Shown piece by piece: positions 36,251 to 44,528 of a DNA stretch of 64,000 nt (position 1 is the first letter of the stretch; every line of letters starts with the position of its first letter). Location: NCBI GenBank assembly GCA_948938605.1, contig CARAIG010000073.1, positions 62,001 to 126,000 of the forward strand, given 5' to 3'. The translations under genes were made by a program, and so were the position numbers. The notes under the pieces were generated by a model, which was given only the letters and a program-made list of their open reading frames with translations, was not told the origin of the DNA and did not search any database. This DNA comes from an uncultured Eubacteriales bacterium (GTDB lineage: Bacteria; Bacillota; Clostridia; Christensenellales; CAG-314).

Positions 36251-37288
36251 ATGAAGATAATACATACGGCAGATATTCATTTGGATTCGCCCCTTTCGCA
36301 AGTTAAGGATTCGTCGGCGCGCAGGTACGAATTGTTGCTTGCACTGTCAAATATGTCCGAATACGCTAATAATAACGGTATTCAGGCAATAATAGTTGCC
36401 GGCGACCTGTTTGACAACCGTTTTGCAACCGACGGTACGGTCAACGGAGTTGCGGAAATCATTAACCGCAGTAAAGCCGATTGGTTTGTTTTGCAAGGTA
36501 ATCACGGCAGTAGCGAACCGTATTTAAAACTAAAAAAACTGTCGCCTAAAATCAATATGTTCGGCGACGATTGGTCGTATTATACGTTAAACAACGTTAC
36601 TATTTGCGGGCGCGAATTGGGCGTAAACGATGCGGAATACTACGCAAAACTGTCCTTGGATCCGTCGCGTTACAATATAGTTGTGTTGCACGGCGACGTT
36701 GATGACGACAGTTACGGACTGATTGACCGCAAAACGCTTGCAAAAAGCAATGCAAATTACATAGCGTTAGGACACCGCCACACCCTTGCTCGGTACAGTT
36801 TCGGCGCTGTTAAAGCGTGTTATTGCGGTGCGTTGGAAGCGCGCGGTTTTGACGAACCGTCCAATACGGGGTTTGCGGTAATAGATACCGATGCCGACGA
36901 AATAACTTTTGTCGAACAGCATATACGCCGCATTCACAATATTGCCGTCGATGTAAGCGGTGTAAACAGCGATATTGCCTTGAACGCAAAAATCACTGAC
37001 GCGATAAGCGGACTTGACAGCCGAAATTATTTAAACGTAGCCTTTTGCGGAACGTTAACGGACGGAGTACATCTTGACCTTGTTGCAAACAACGCCCTTC
37101 AAGGCAGATTTTTTGCTTTGCGTTTAGACGACCGTACTACAACTGCGTATGACATTGACGCAATCGAGCGGGAAGTATCGTTGCGCGGCGAATTTGTCAA
37201 AATAGCAAATGCAATTCAAGACGAGCAGCTTAAAGCCGAAGTTATCAAAATGGGCTTGCGCGCGTTAGGCGGGGAGGAACTTGTATGA
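36251..37288 (+). CDS. Exonuclease/metallophosphoesterase of the SbcD/YhaO type
   Basis: Start at 36251 (MKIIHTADIHLDSP) with GGGGGT upstream; 345 residues. Calcineurin-like phosphoesterase motifs are present: ADIHLDSP, VAGDLFDNR, LQGNHGSS (in place of the usual GNHD), LHGDVDDD and LGHRHTL. A ~100-residue C-terminal cap follows. It overlaps the following ATPase gene by 4 bases, as SbcD/SbcC and YhaO/YhaN pairs do, and together they should act on DNA ends during repair. The altered GNHG may reflect subfamily divergence. Confidence 0.88.
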   Translation: MKIIHTADIHLDSPLSQVKDSSARRYELLLALSNMSEYANNNGIQAIIVAGDLFDNRFATDGTVNGVAEIINRSKADWFVLQGNHGSSEPYLKLKKLSPKINMFGDDWSYYTLNNVTICGRELGVNDAEYYAKLSLDPSRYNIVVLHGDVDDDSYGLIDRKTLAKSNANYIALGHRHTLARYSFGAVKACYCGALEARGFDEPSNTGFAVIDTDADEITFVEQHIRRIHNIAVDVSGVNSDIALNAKITDAISGLDSRNYLNVAFCGTLTDGVHLDLVANNALQGRFFALRLDDRTTTAYDIDAIEREVSLRGEFVKIANAIQDEQLKAEVIKMGLRALGGEELV

Positions 37289-39147
37289 AGATAATTTCCT
37301 TACACGTGCAATCCTTCGGCAAACTCAACAACGTCAACTTAAATTTTAACAACGGTTTAAACGTTATAAGCAATGTTAACGGTTTCGGCAAAACCACGAT
37401 GGCAAGTTTTATCCGCGCAATGCTGTACGGATTTACTTACAGTAGGGTTAGGGGCGCAACGGATGTTTCGCATTACGCTCCTTGGGGCAGCGATGAAAAA
37501 TTCGGCGGCAGCATTACAGTCGAATGCAACGGCGAAACGTACCGTATCGAGCGTTTTTTCGGCAAGACCGCTAAAAACGAGCAACTATCTGTTACCAACG
37601 CCAAAACAAACAAAGAGATATATTTAACTACTTCGGTTGGCGAGTTTTTGCTGGGGTTAACTGCCGACAGTTATGACCGTTCGGCGTACTTTCCGCAGGA
37701 AGCGGTTGAACTGTCCACCAACGACAATTTTGAAGCCAAACTTGCCAATCTTGTGCAAAACAGCGACGTCGACTACGACAAGGTTCAAAAAAATCTTCGC
37801 GATTACCGCCAAACGTTACGTTTGGAAAAAGGTAACGGCGGGCAAATTTACGAACTTACTGTTCAACAAAACAAATATAGGGCGGATTTGCAAAAAGCGG
37901 CTAATGCCGAACGACGCGCCGTCGAAATAGACGGACGGTTGCACCAAATAGCAAGCGAACGCGTCAAGTTGAATGCCGAACAGGTTGAATGTAAAAAACA
38001 GTCGGAGCATTTATCTCAGCGTTTGGCTGCGCAAACAGTTTCCGAAGTTGACAGGGAAAATTTGTCCAAACTCAATTCGCTGGAAGCAAAGCTTGCCCGA
38101 ATACCGCCCGAAATAGAGCAAGACAAACTTGCGCTCGACGAACTTGCAAACGCCGCGCACAGCGTAAAAGACGACGTAAAGCCGCGCGTTTATCCGAATT
38201 TCCCGATACTGATTGCTTCGATAGTTTTGGCAATTGTCGGCATAGTGTTGTGCTTTGTCGTCCCTGCGCCTTGGAATTATGTTTCGGGTATTGCGTTAAT
38301 CGTATTAGGTATTGCGGGCGCAATAGTGTCGTTTGTCAAAAAGGGCGCAATGACGCTGCCTGCGGGCGAAAAGGACGCATTAATAAGTCAGTACTACCAA
38401 ATTGCAGGCAAGTACGTTTACACAACGGATTTGGATTACAACGGCGTTGTAAAGGAATTTTGGAAGTATTACAGAGATTACGTCGGCGACAAGCGCGAAT
38501 ACGAAGCGCTGCGCGGAGCAGTTAAACGACCAAATGCCGATATCGACGAATTAAACAATCAAATCAAACAGTTTGAACGCAGGCAGGACGAAGCAGTCAA
38601 CAAACTTACATTGCTTGCAAGCGAAGAAGGGCGTTTAACTCAGGAACGCAAAACTTTGGATTTTGACAGCATTACCCCGCGCGAACAGATAGACCGTTTG
38701 GATGCTCAAATTAAACATCTCGAACACCGTTACGAAGTAGCGGGAACGGTAAGTCAATTGCTTGCGCAATCCAAGGAAAAACTGTCGTCAAGTTATCTTC
38801 CTGTGCTTTGCGACAAATGTCAAAATTTACTTTGCGCCGTAACAAAAAACAATTACCAAGTGGCAATAGACCGTAGCTTTAACGTACAGTTGCGCGAAAA
38901 CGGACAAACAAAACCTATGAGCGAATTTTCCCGCGGGATACGCGAAATAACTTTGCTGTGTTTCCGTTTGGCGATGTCCCAACTGTTGTACGACGGGCAA
39001 ATACCGTTTATAATAATCGACGACGCATTTGTCAATTTCGACGAAGACAACTTCGTTCGGGCAACCGACTTGCTTAAAGCAATTGCCGAACGCGGACAAG
39101 TAATATATTTTACATGTCACAAACGTACAGGTAATCTGTTGAAGTAA
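37285..39147 (+). CDS. SMC-like ATPase of the SbcC/YhaN type with internal membrane hairpin
   Basis: The 620-residue protein has N-terminal Walker A (NVNGFGKTTMASFI, ~31-40), a coiled coil (~165-280), two adjacent hydrophobic helices (~303-352, starting FPILIASIVLAIVG), a second coil (~395-495), the ABC-type signature FSRGIREIT and Walker B PFIIIDDAFVNFD near the C-terminus. It is much shorter than SbcC. YhaN-like proteins are known to carry such a hydrophobic pair in the coil. The 4-base overlap with the nuclease indicates a complex, here probably membrane-associated. Confidence 0.87.
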   Translation: MKIISLHVQSFGKLNNVNLNFNNGLNVISNVNGFGKTTMASFIRAMLYGFTYSRVRGATDVSHYAPWGSDEKFGGSITVECNGETYRIERFFGKTAKNEQLSVTNAKTNKEIYLTTSVGEFLLGLTADSYDRSAYFPQEAVELSTNDNFEAKLANLVQNSDVDYDKVQKNLRDYRQTLRLEKGNGGQIYELTVQQNKYRADLQKAANAERRAVEIDGRLHQIASERVKLNAEQVECKKQSEHLSQRLAAQTVSEVDRENLSKLNSLEAKLARIPPEIEQDKLALDELANAAHSVKDDVKPRVYPNFPILIASIVLAIVGIVLCFVVPAPWNYVSGIALIVLGIAGAIVSFVKKGAMTLPAGEKDALISQYYQIAGKYVYTTDLDYNGVVKEFWKYYRDYVGDKREYEALRGAVKRPNADIDELNNQIKQFERRQDEAVNKLTLLASEEGRLTQERKTLDFDSITPREQIDRLDAQIKHLEHRYEVAGTVSQLLAQSKEKLSSSYLPVLCDKCQNLLCAVTKNNYQVAIDRSFNVQLRENGQTKPMSEFSRGIREITLLCFRLAMSQLLYDGQIPFIIIDDAFVNFDEDNFVRATDLLKAIAERGQVIYFTCHKRTGNLLK

Positions 39148-39261
39148 CACATTGAATTAATGCAAAGATGTGTGCTTAAATGCGCTAACTTGTACATAAT
39201 TAAATGCGGTATTAAAAGTATAATAATAAAAAAGCTAAAAAATATAAAGGAGTGAATCATT

Positions 39262-40065
39262 ATGAATCTTGCCGAATTCAGCAAACAAATTCGCCGCGAA
39301 ACATTGCGGTGTATCCATTCGCAAGGGTCGGGGCATGTAGGCGGAAGCTTGTCTATTGCCGACGTACTTGCGGTGCTTTACGCAAACCATATGCGCGTAG
39401 ACCCCAAAACCCCCAAAAAGGAAGGACGCGACCGTTTGGTTTTAAGTAAAGGTCACGCAGGACCCGCTTTGTATGCAACGCTTGCATTAAAGGGATTTTT
39501 CCCTATGGAATGGTTGGATACGTTAAACGTATTAGGTACACGTCTGCCCAGCCACGTTAACATCAATTTGACTCCCGGCGTGGATATGACGGCGGGCAGT
39601 CTCGGTCAAGGTTTATCGTGCGCTTGCGGACTTGCTCTCGGTGAAAAAATTAAAAAGGGCGACGGTTACGTTTACGCAATTTGCGGCGACGGCGAATTGC
39701 AGGAAGGGCAAAACTGGGAAGCAGTTATGTTTGCCGCCAACAAAAAGTTGGACAATCTAATTATTTTTGTAGATAACAACAAAATGCAAATTGACGGACT
39801 TACAAAGGACGTTATGAATATCGAAGACGTCGAAGCTAAGTTTAAATCGTTCGGTTTTGCAACTTGCCGCGTAGACGGACACGACCACAACGCAATCGAC
39901 CAAGCAATAAGCATTGCCAAAGCGGAACAAGGCGTTCCCCACTGCATTGTTTTGGATACAGTTAAAGGCAAGGGCGTAAGCATTTACGAAACAATGGGCA
40001 TAGGCGTGCACAGCACAACCGTAACCGACGAACAATACGCGGTAGCGTTACAGGAATTAAAGTAG
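39262..40065 (+). CDS. Transketolase, N-terminal subunit
   Basis: The 267-residue protein holds the thiamine-diphosphate-binding half: HSQGSGHVGGSLSIADVLAVLY, SKGHAGPALYA, DMTAGSLGQGLSCACGLA, and the ThDP motif GDGELQEGQNWEAVMFA ending in NN. Split transketolases (two ~300-residue chains) are common in Firmicutes and archaea. The partner is 12 bases downstream. Together they interconvert pentose and hexose phosphates in the cytoplasm. AAGGAG precedes the start. Confidence 0.95.
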   Translation: MNLAEFSKQIRRETLRCIHSQGSGHVGGSLSIADVLAVLYANHMRVDPKTPKKEGRDRLVLSKGHAGPALYATLALKGFFPMEWLDTLNVLGTRLPSHVNINLTPGVDMTAGSLGQGLSCACGLALGEKIKKGDGYVYAICGDGELQEGQNWEAVMFAANKKLDNLIIFVDNNKMQIDGLTKDVMNIEDVEAKFKSFGFATCRVDGHDHNAIDQAISIAKAEQGVPHCIVLDTVKGKGVSIYETMGIGVHSTTVTDEQYAVALQELK

Positions 40066-40077
40066 GGGGACTGCAAA

Positions 40078-41004
40078 ATGGAACTTAGAAAAATGTACGC
40101 TGCGGAACTTTCCCGCTTAATGAAACAAAACGACAAAATAGTAATTTTAGACGCCGACCTTGCGGGCGCTATCGGCACAAAACAGTTATATGCCGAATTT
40201 CCCGAAAGATGTATCGATTGCGGCATTGCCGAAGCCAATATGGCGTGTATAGCGGCAGGCTTGTCGGCGCAAGGGTTTATCCCCTTTATTCACAGCTTTG
40301 CCCCGTTTGTTGCGCGCAGAGCATTCGATCAAATTGCCGTATCTATGTGCTATTCCGAACAAAACGTCCGCATTGTAGGTACCGATCCCGGCGTTACAAC
40401 CACGACAAACGGCGGCACGCATATGTGTTTTGAAGATATTGCGGCGCTGCGCGGACTGTGTAACGTTGCAATAATCGACGTGGTTGACGGCGTTCAATTA
40501 GTTAAGGCGTTGCCGTACATTGTGGAACACAAGGGACCTATGTATATCCGTATGGAACGCAAGCAAGGCGCGTGCTACTGGGACGACAACTATAAGTTTA
40601 ATTTCGGCAAAGCCGACCTTATTCAACAAGGCAAGGATATTACTGTCATTGCAAGCGGTGCTTCGTTGTTTGACGCGCTAAAAGCAACCGAAACATTAAA
40701 GCAACAAGGCATATCCGTCGAATTGCTTAGCGTACACACGATTAAACCGTTGGACGAACGAGCGATAATTAAATCCGCTAAAAAGACGGGTAAAGTGTTG
40801 ACCGTTGAAAACCACAGTATTCACGGCGGACTGTACGGAGCGGTTTGCGAAACGTTATCGGCACAATGCCCGACACTGTGCGATGCAATTGCCGTGCGCG
40901 ACAAACTTACCCAAGTAGGCAACATTGACGATTTAAAGCGCGATTACGGTTTAACCGCCGACGACATTGTTGCCCGCGCAAAAGCCCTTGTAAAGGCAAA
41001 GTAA
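40078..41004 (+). CDS. Transketolase, C-terminal subunit
   Basis: 308 residues holding the pyrimidine-binding (DADLAGAIGTKQLYAEFPERCIDCGIAEANM, with the catalytic Glu) and C-terminal domains (VLTVENHSIHGGLYGAV). It forms the active enzyme with the chain encoded at 39262. A perfect palindrome terminator lies 26 bases downstream. Confidence 0.95.
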   Translation: MELRKMYAAELSRLMKQNDKIVILDADLAGAIGTKQLYAEFPERCIDCGIAEANMACIAAGLSAQGFIPFIHSFAPFVARRAFDQIAVSMCYSEQNVRIVGTDPGVTTTTNGGTHMCFEDIAALRGLCNVAIIDVVDGVQLVKALPYIVEHKGPMYIRMERKQGACYWDDNYKFNFGKADLIQQGKDITVIASGASLFDALKATETLKQQGISVELLSVHTIKPLDERAIIKSAKKTGKVLTVENHSIHGGLYGAVCETLSAQCPTLCDAIAVRDKLTQVGNIDDLKRDYGLTADDIVARAKALVKAK

Positions 41005-41030
41005 CAAATAATTTATTGATAAAAATAACA

Positions 41031-41075
41031 TACAACCCCGCCTTGCAAATTTGCAAGGCGGGGTTGTATTTTTTT
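41031..41075. terminator. Bidirectional terminator between transketolase and alpha-galactosidase
   Basis: Perfect inverted repeat of 19 bases per arm (41031-41049 and 41050-41068) followed by seven T. A-rich flanks on the left let it serve the convergent GH36 gene as well. Confidence 0.9.
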
Positions 41076-41104
41076 GCAGTAAATTTTAAAGCACTGCGGG
41101 CAAA

Positions 41105-43441
41105 TTAATGTTTAATTTTGTCAATCGAATACAAACGGCTGCCGAAGTCGAACATCACGCGCGTGTCGCCGTTGTATCCCGTCGACGACCATTCTTGGTT
41201 GAGTTTTATTCCGCATTTTTCCAAAGTTTTGCCCGTTACGGTATACGTTTCCACTTCCCCTTTTAACGGCATTAAGTTTGCAATAGTATCTACAAGTTTG
41301 CCGTCCGCTTTAAGTTTTACGGGGGATATGGTGTTGATTAGTCCGCCAAACGCTTTAATGCTCAGGTCTTGTCTGCGCGTTTCGAATCTGTATTCGGCGT
41401 TCTGTTCCAAACCGTATACTTTTAAAATTTCCTGTTGCGGTATAGTTTGGTGTATTGTATTTGTAAGGTTTACAACCGCTTGACTTTTGTCGTCGGACAC
41501 TAAAACCCAACTTGCTTTACTGCACAAGTACGCACTTTTAAGGCGGTAATATGTGCCAAACTGTAATGTCTTGCGGTATTTTTTGTACCAAGCAATTTGT
41601 TCTTTAATGGCGGTAGCGTCCGTTTTGTTTGCTTCGGATAAGTCAAGCTCGTAACCGAATGCCCCTATGCACGCAGTGTTAAAGCGGTTGTCCACGCTGC
41701 TGTTGCGCAGTGTTTGGTGGTTGGGGCTTGCCGATACGTGGCTGCCTATACAACTTGGCGGATACCCGTACAGCGTTCCTTCGTGTATTTTTACGCGATC
41801 GAAACTGTCGGTATTGTCACTGCACCAAATTTGGGGCATATAACACAGTACGCCCAGGTCAAACCTGTTCCCGCCCGAAGCGCACGCTTCAAACAGTATA
41901 TCGGGAAACTTTTGCGTAAGGGCGGATACTATTTTGTAGTAACCCAGTATAAAGCGGTGCAAAAACTCCCCTTGTCGGTTTTCGGTTGTCGCCGAATAGA
42001 AATCCGTTAACGGACGGTTAAAGTCCCATTTTACGTAATCGATGTTTGCCGAACTAAACACGTTGCTCATTGCTTCGATTAGGTAATTGCACACTTCGTC
42101 GTTGGATAAGTCCAGTAACAGCTGGTTGCGGCATTCCAACGGTTCGTATAATGGATGTTTAACCGCCCAGTCGGGATGTTTGCGGTACAAGTCGCTGTTT
42201 TTGTTTACCATTTCGGGTTCGACCCAAATGCCGAACTTCATTCCCAATGCGTTAATTTTTTGTGCAAGTCCGTCCAAGCCTTTTGGCAGACGGCTTTTGT
42301 TTGCCGTCCAATCGCCTAAGCCTTTTGTGTCGTCGGTACGGTTGCCGAACCAACCGTCGTCTAATACAAACAGTTCTATGCCAAAGCTTTTTGCCGTTTT
42401 GGCAATGTCAAGCAACTTTTTTTCGGTAAAGTTAAAATACGTTGCTTCCCAGTTGTTTACAAGTATCGGACGTTCGCGGTATGCCCATTGTTTTGGAACG
42501 ATATGTTCGTTTATAAACTTGTGGTAACGTTGCGACAAAACGTTTGTTCCCTCGTCGGAATAGCACAACGTTGCTTCGGGGGAATAAAACGTTTCGCCGT
42601 TGTTTAAATGCCAACAAAAACCGTCGTCGTTTATGCCGTTTAAAACGCGTGTTTTGTTTAACGGCGTTTTGTCAAAAATTTCGGCGTGGTTGCCCGAATA
42701 TATAAGGTTAAATCCGTACGCTTCGCCGTAAAATGAGTTGCAGTCCGTTTTGCGCAACACTACGTAAGGATTGTGACAGTTGGAACTTATTCCCCGCTTG
42801 CTGTCTGTTTTGGTAATTCCGCAATGAAGTGGACTGCTGTTAATTTGCCGTTCCCGTCCCCAAGCGCCGTCTAATGTATCAAGTATAAAGTCGTCGCCGC
42901 ACAAGTCCAGTTGGTTGCTCATTACTCTAAGCAAGTGCACGCTGTCTTGTCCGTTGTTTGCAACCGCAACGCTTTTGACTATTACGTCGCTGTTAACGTG
43001 CGTGGAGTAGTACAACGTAACGGTAATATTGCGCGCTTTGTCGTTCATTGTTATTGCAAGCGTTTGCTCTTTATCGCGGCTTGCGGGAAGGTTAGGCAAT
43101 GTAAAGCCGTCAAGCAGTTCGTAACCGGTGTATTTGCAGTCAATTACGTTACTGCCAACATTATCGGCAATAACGATGCACGCTTCGCGGAAGTCGCCCC
43201 GTCCGACGGATGATATTTCGAAGCAAGTGTTATCGGGGAAAAATTTGTCCTGCTTGTCACCTAAACTTATAGCCGTGCCTTGACCGCTTCCCTGCTTGTC
43301 GTACATTACGGAATAGTCGGCAATGTCACCTAACCGGCTGCCGTAGTATAAGTGTTGTAAATAGCCGTAGGGCGTTACGCAAAAGACGTATGTGGTGTTT
43401 TCGGTATCTAATCGGAATATGTTTTTGTTTACTGTAATCAT
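41105..43441 (-). CDS. Alpha-galactosidase (GH36)
   Basis: Start at 43441 (MITVNKNIFRLDTEN) preceded on the minus strand by AAGGGGAAAG; the frame extends to 43510 but without a ribosome site. 778 residues with the GH36 beta-sandwich, TIM-barrel and C-terminal domains. The nucleophile Asp is in YVKWDFNRPL, the acid/base Asp in WCSDNTDSFDR, and LFVLDDGWFGNR and LFEACASGGNRFDLG are family hallmarks. There is no signal peptide: it is cytoplasmic and should release galactose from raffinose- or melibiose-type oligomers. It is divergent from the phosphoesterase. Confidence 0.95.
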   Translation of the reverse strand: MITVNKNIFRLDTENTTYVFCVTPYGYLQHLYYGSRLGDIADYSVMYDKQGSGQGTAISLGDKQDKFFPDNTCFEISSVGRGDFREACIVIADNVGSNVIDCKYTGYELLDGFTLPNLPASRDKEQTLAITMNDKARNITVTLYYSTHVNSDVIVKSVAVANNGQDSVHLLRVMSNQLDLCGDDFILDTLDGAWGRERQINSSPLHCGITKTDSKRGISSNCHNPYVVLRKTDCNSFYGEAYGFNLIYSGNHAEIFDKTPLNKTRVLNGINDDGFCWHLNNGETFYSPEATLCYSDEGTNVLSQRYHKFINEHIVPKQWAYRERPILVNNWEATYFNFTEKKLLDIAKTAKSFGIELFVLDDGWFGNRTDDTKGLGDWTANKSRLPKGLDGLAQKINALGMKFGIWVEPEMVNKNSDLYRKHPDWAVKHPLYEPLECRNQLLLDLSNDEVCNYLIEAMSNVFSSANIDYVKWDFNRPLTDFYSATTENRQGEFLHRFILGYYKIVSALTQKFPDILFEACASGGNRFDLGVLCYMPQIWCSDNTDSFDRVKIHEGTLYGYPPSCIGSHVSASPNHQTLRNSSVDNRFNTACIGAFGYELDLSEANKTDATAIKEQIAWYKKYRKTLQFGTYYRLKSAYLCSKASWVLVSDDKSQAVVNLTNTIHQTIPQQEILKVYGLEQNAEYRFETRRQDLSIKAFGGLINTISPVKLKADGKLVDTIANLMPLKGEVETYTVTGKTLEKCGIKLNQEWSSTGYNGDTRVMFDFGSRLYSIDKIKH

Positions 43442-43574
43442 ATCTTTCCCCTTCATTGTATAAGGTGTAAACTCTTTGTTGCTTTGCAAACGTTTTGTAT
43501 AGCAGTGCAAAAATTTGTATTTAGTAAATATATCTTTAATTGTAACATATCTAACAAAAAATACAATAGTACGG

Positions 43575-43603
43575 TTGCTTTTTGTCGTAAAAAAAAGTAT
43601 ACT
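43575..43603 (+). promoter_or_regulatory. Promoter of the phosphoesterase gene
   Basis: TTGCTT (43575-43580), 17-base spacer, TATACT (43598-43603). It is 85 bases upstream of the chosen start, confirming that 43688 rather than 43640 is within the transcript with room for a leader. Confidence 0.6.
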
Positions 43604-43687
43604 TTAATTAATATTGAAATCAACAGTTAAATTGTTCGGTTGGATAAACCGATATTGTGTCGAACTGAAATACAGGTAGGTGAAACT

Positions 43688-44413
43688 ATGAGCAAAATTG
43701 GCGTAATAAGCGACGTACACGGTAACTTGCAAGCTTTAAACGCAATACTTGCGCATTTTGATGAAATAGGTTGCGACGAAATTATACATACCGGCGACGT
43801 AATTCACATAGGGGCTAATTCCCGCGAATGTTTGGATATATTGCTTTCCCGACCCGACGTTACGTTGATTTTGGGCAATCACGACCGCGATTTTTTGCTT
43901 AATCAAAGTCAAATGCGGTATATGTCGCACGTGCCGACCGAACACAAACAGTACGTCTTTTCCACATTGACCGAGCAACACCGCAAGCGTATCGCGGGTT
44001 TTCCGCTGTACGTTACAAGGCAATTTGCAGGGCAAACCGTTATGTTTGCTCATTATGCGCTTGTCGACGGCAAAATCGATCCCGACAAATACATTTTCAA
44101 AATGATAAACGAATTTCCCACTGCTGAAGCGTTTGACGTATTGTTCGAAAACGCACATTGCGATGCGGTATTTTTCGGACATAAGCACGAACCTTGCGAC
44201 ATTAAGGGTAAAAAACTGTACGTGGATATAGGCAGCGTAGGTTGTCATCCCCGTCCGTTTGCGCGCGGGATCGTAATTAATTACGACGACAAATGTTGGA
44301 GCTACGAACGCGTCGAAGTGCCTTACGATATGGAGCAAATGCACCAAGCAATGGCAAACGTTCCTTGCGGCGAACAACTGTACAACTTTTATTTTTTGCG
44401 GTTAGGTAAGTAA
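43688..44413 (+). CDS. Metallophosphoesterase (YfcE/MJ0936-like)
   Basis: Start at 43688 (MSKIGVISDVHGNLQAL) with TAGGTGAAAC upstream. 241 residues with the complete calcineurin-like set: ISDVHGN, HTGDVIHIG, LGNHDRD, MFAHYALVDG and FGHKHEP. Probably a cytoplasmic phosphodiesterase or phosphatase of unknown substrate. Its last codons (RLGK and stop) coincide with the start of a palindromic repeat (44397-44512). Confidence 0.88.
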   Translation: MSKIGVISDVHGNLQALNAILAHFDEIGCDEIIHTGDVIHIGANSRECLDILLSRPDVTLILGNHDRDFLLNQSQMRYMSHVPTEHKQYVFSTLTEQHRKRIAGFPLYVTRQFAGQTVMFAHYALVDGKIDPDKYIFKMINEFPTAEAFDVLFENAHCDAVFFGHKHEPCDIKGKKLYVDIGSVGCHPRPFARGIVINYDDKCWSYERVEVPYDMEQMHQAMANVPCGEQLYNFYFLRLGK

Positions 44414-44512
44414 GTACGTGCGAAACACTGTACGCACTGCGAATGCGTATTTGCGCCGAGTAACCGCACATTCCATAAACTTTACGGAATTTTATTTCAC
44501 GTTGTAAAATAT
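44397..44512. repeat. Dispersed palindromic repeat copy
   Basis: Aligns along its length with 59325-59437: shared blocks include TTAGG-AAGTAA, GCGTA, GCCGA-TAACC-CACAT, TAAACTTTAC and CACGTTG. Inner arms GCGGTTA/TAACCGC and TACGCA/TGCGTA make it strongly foldable. It overlaps the 3' end of the phosphoesterase gene. Confidence 0.7.
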
Positions 44513-44528
44513 CTAGTCGGAGTCATAT

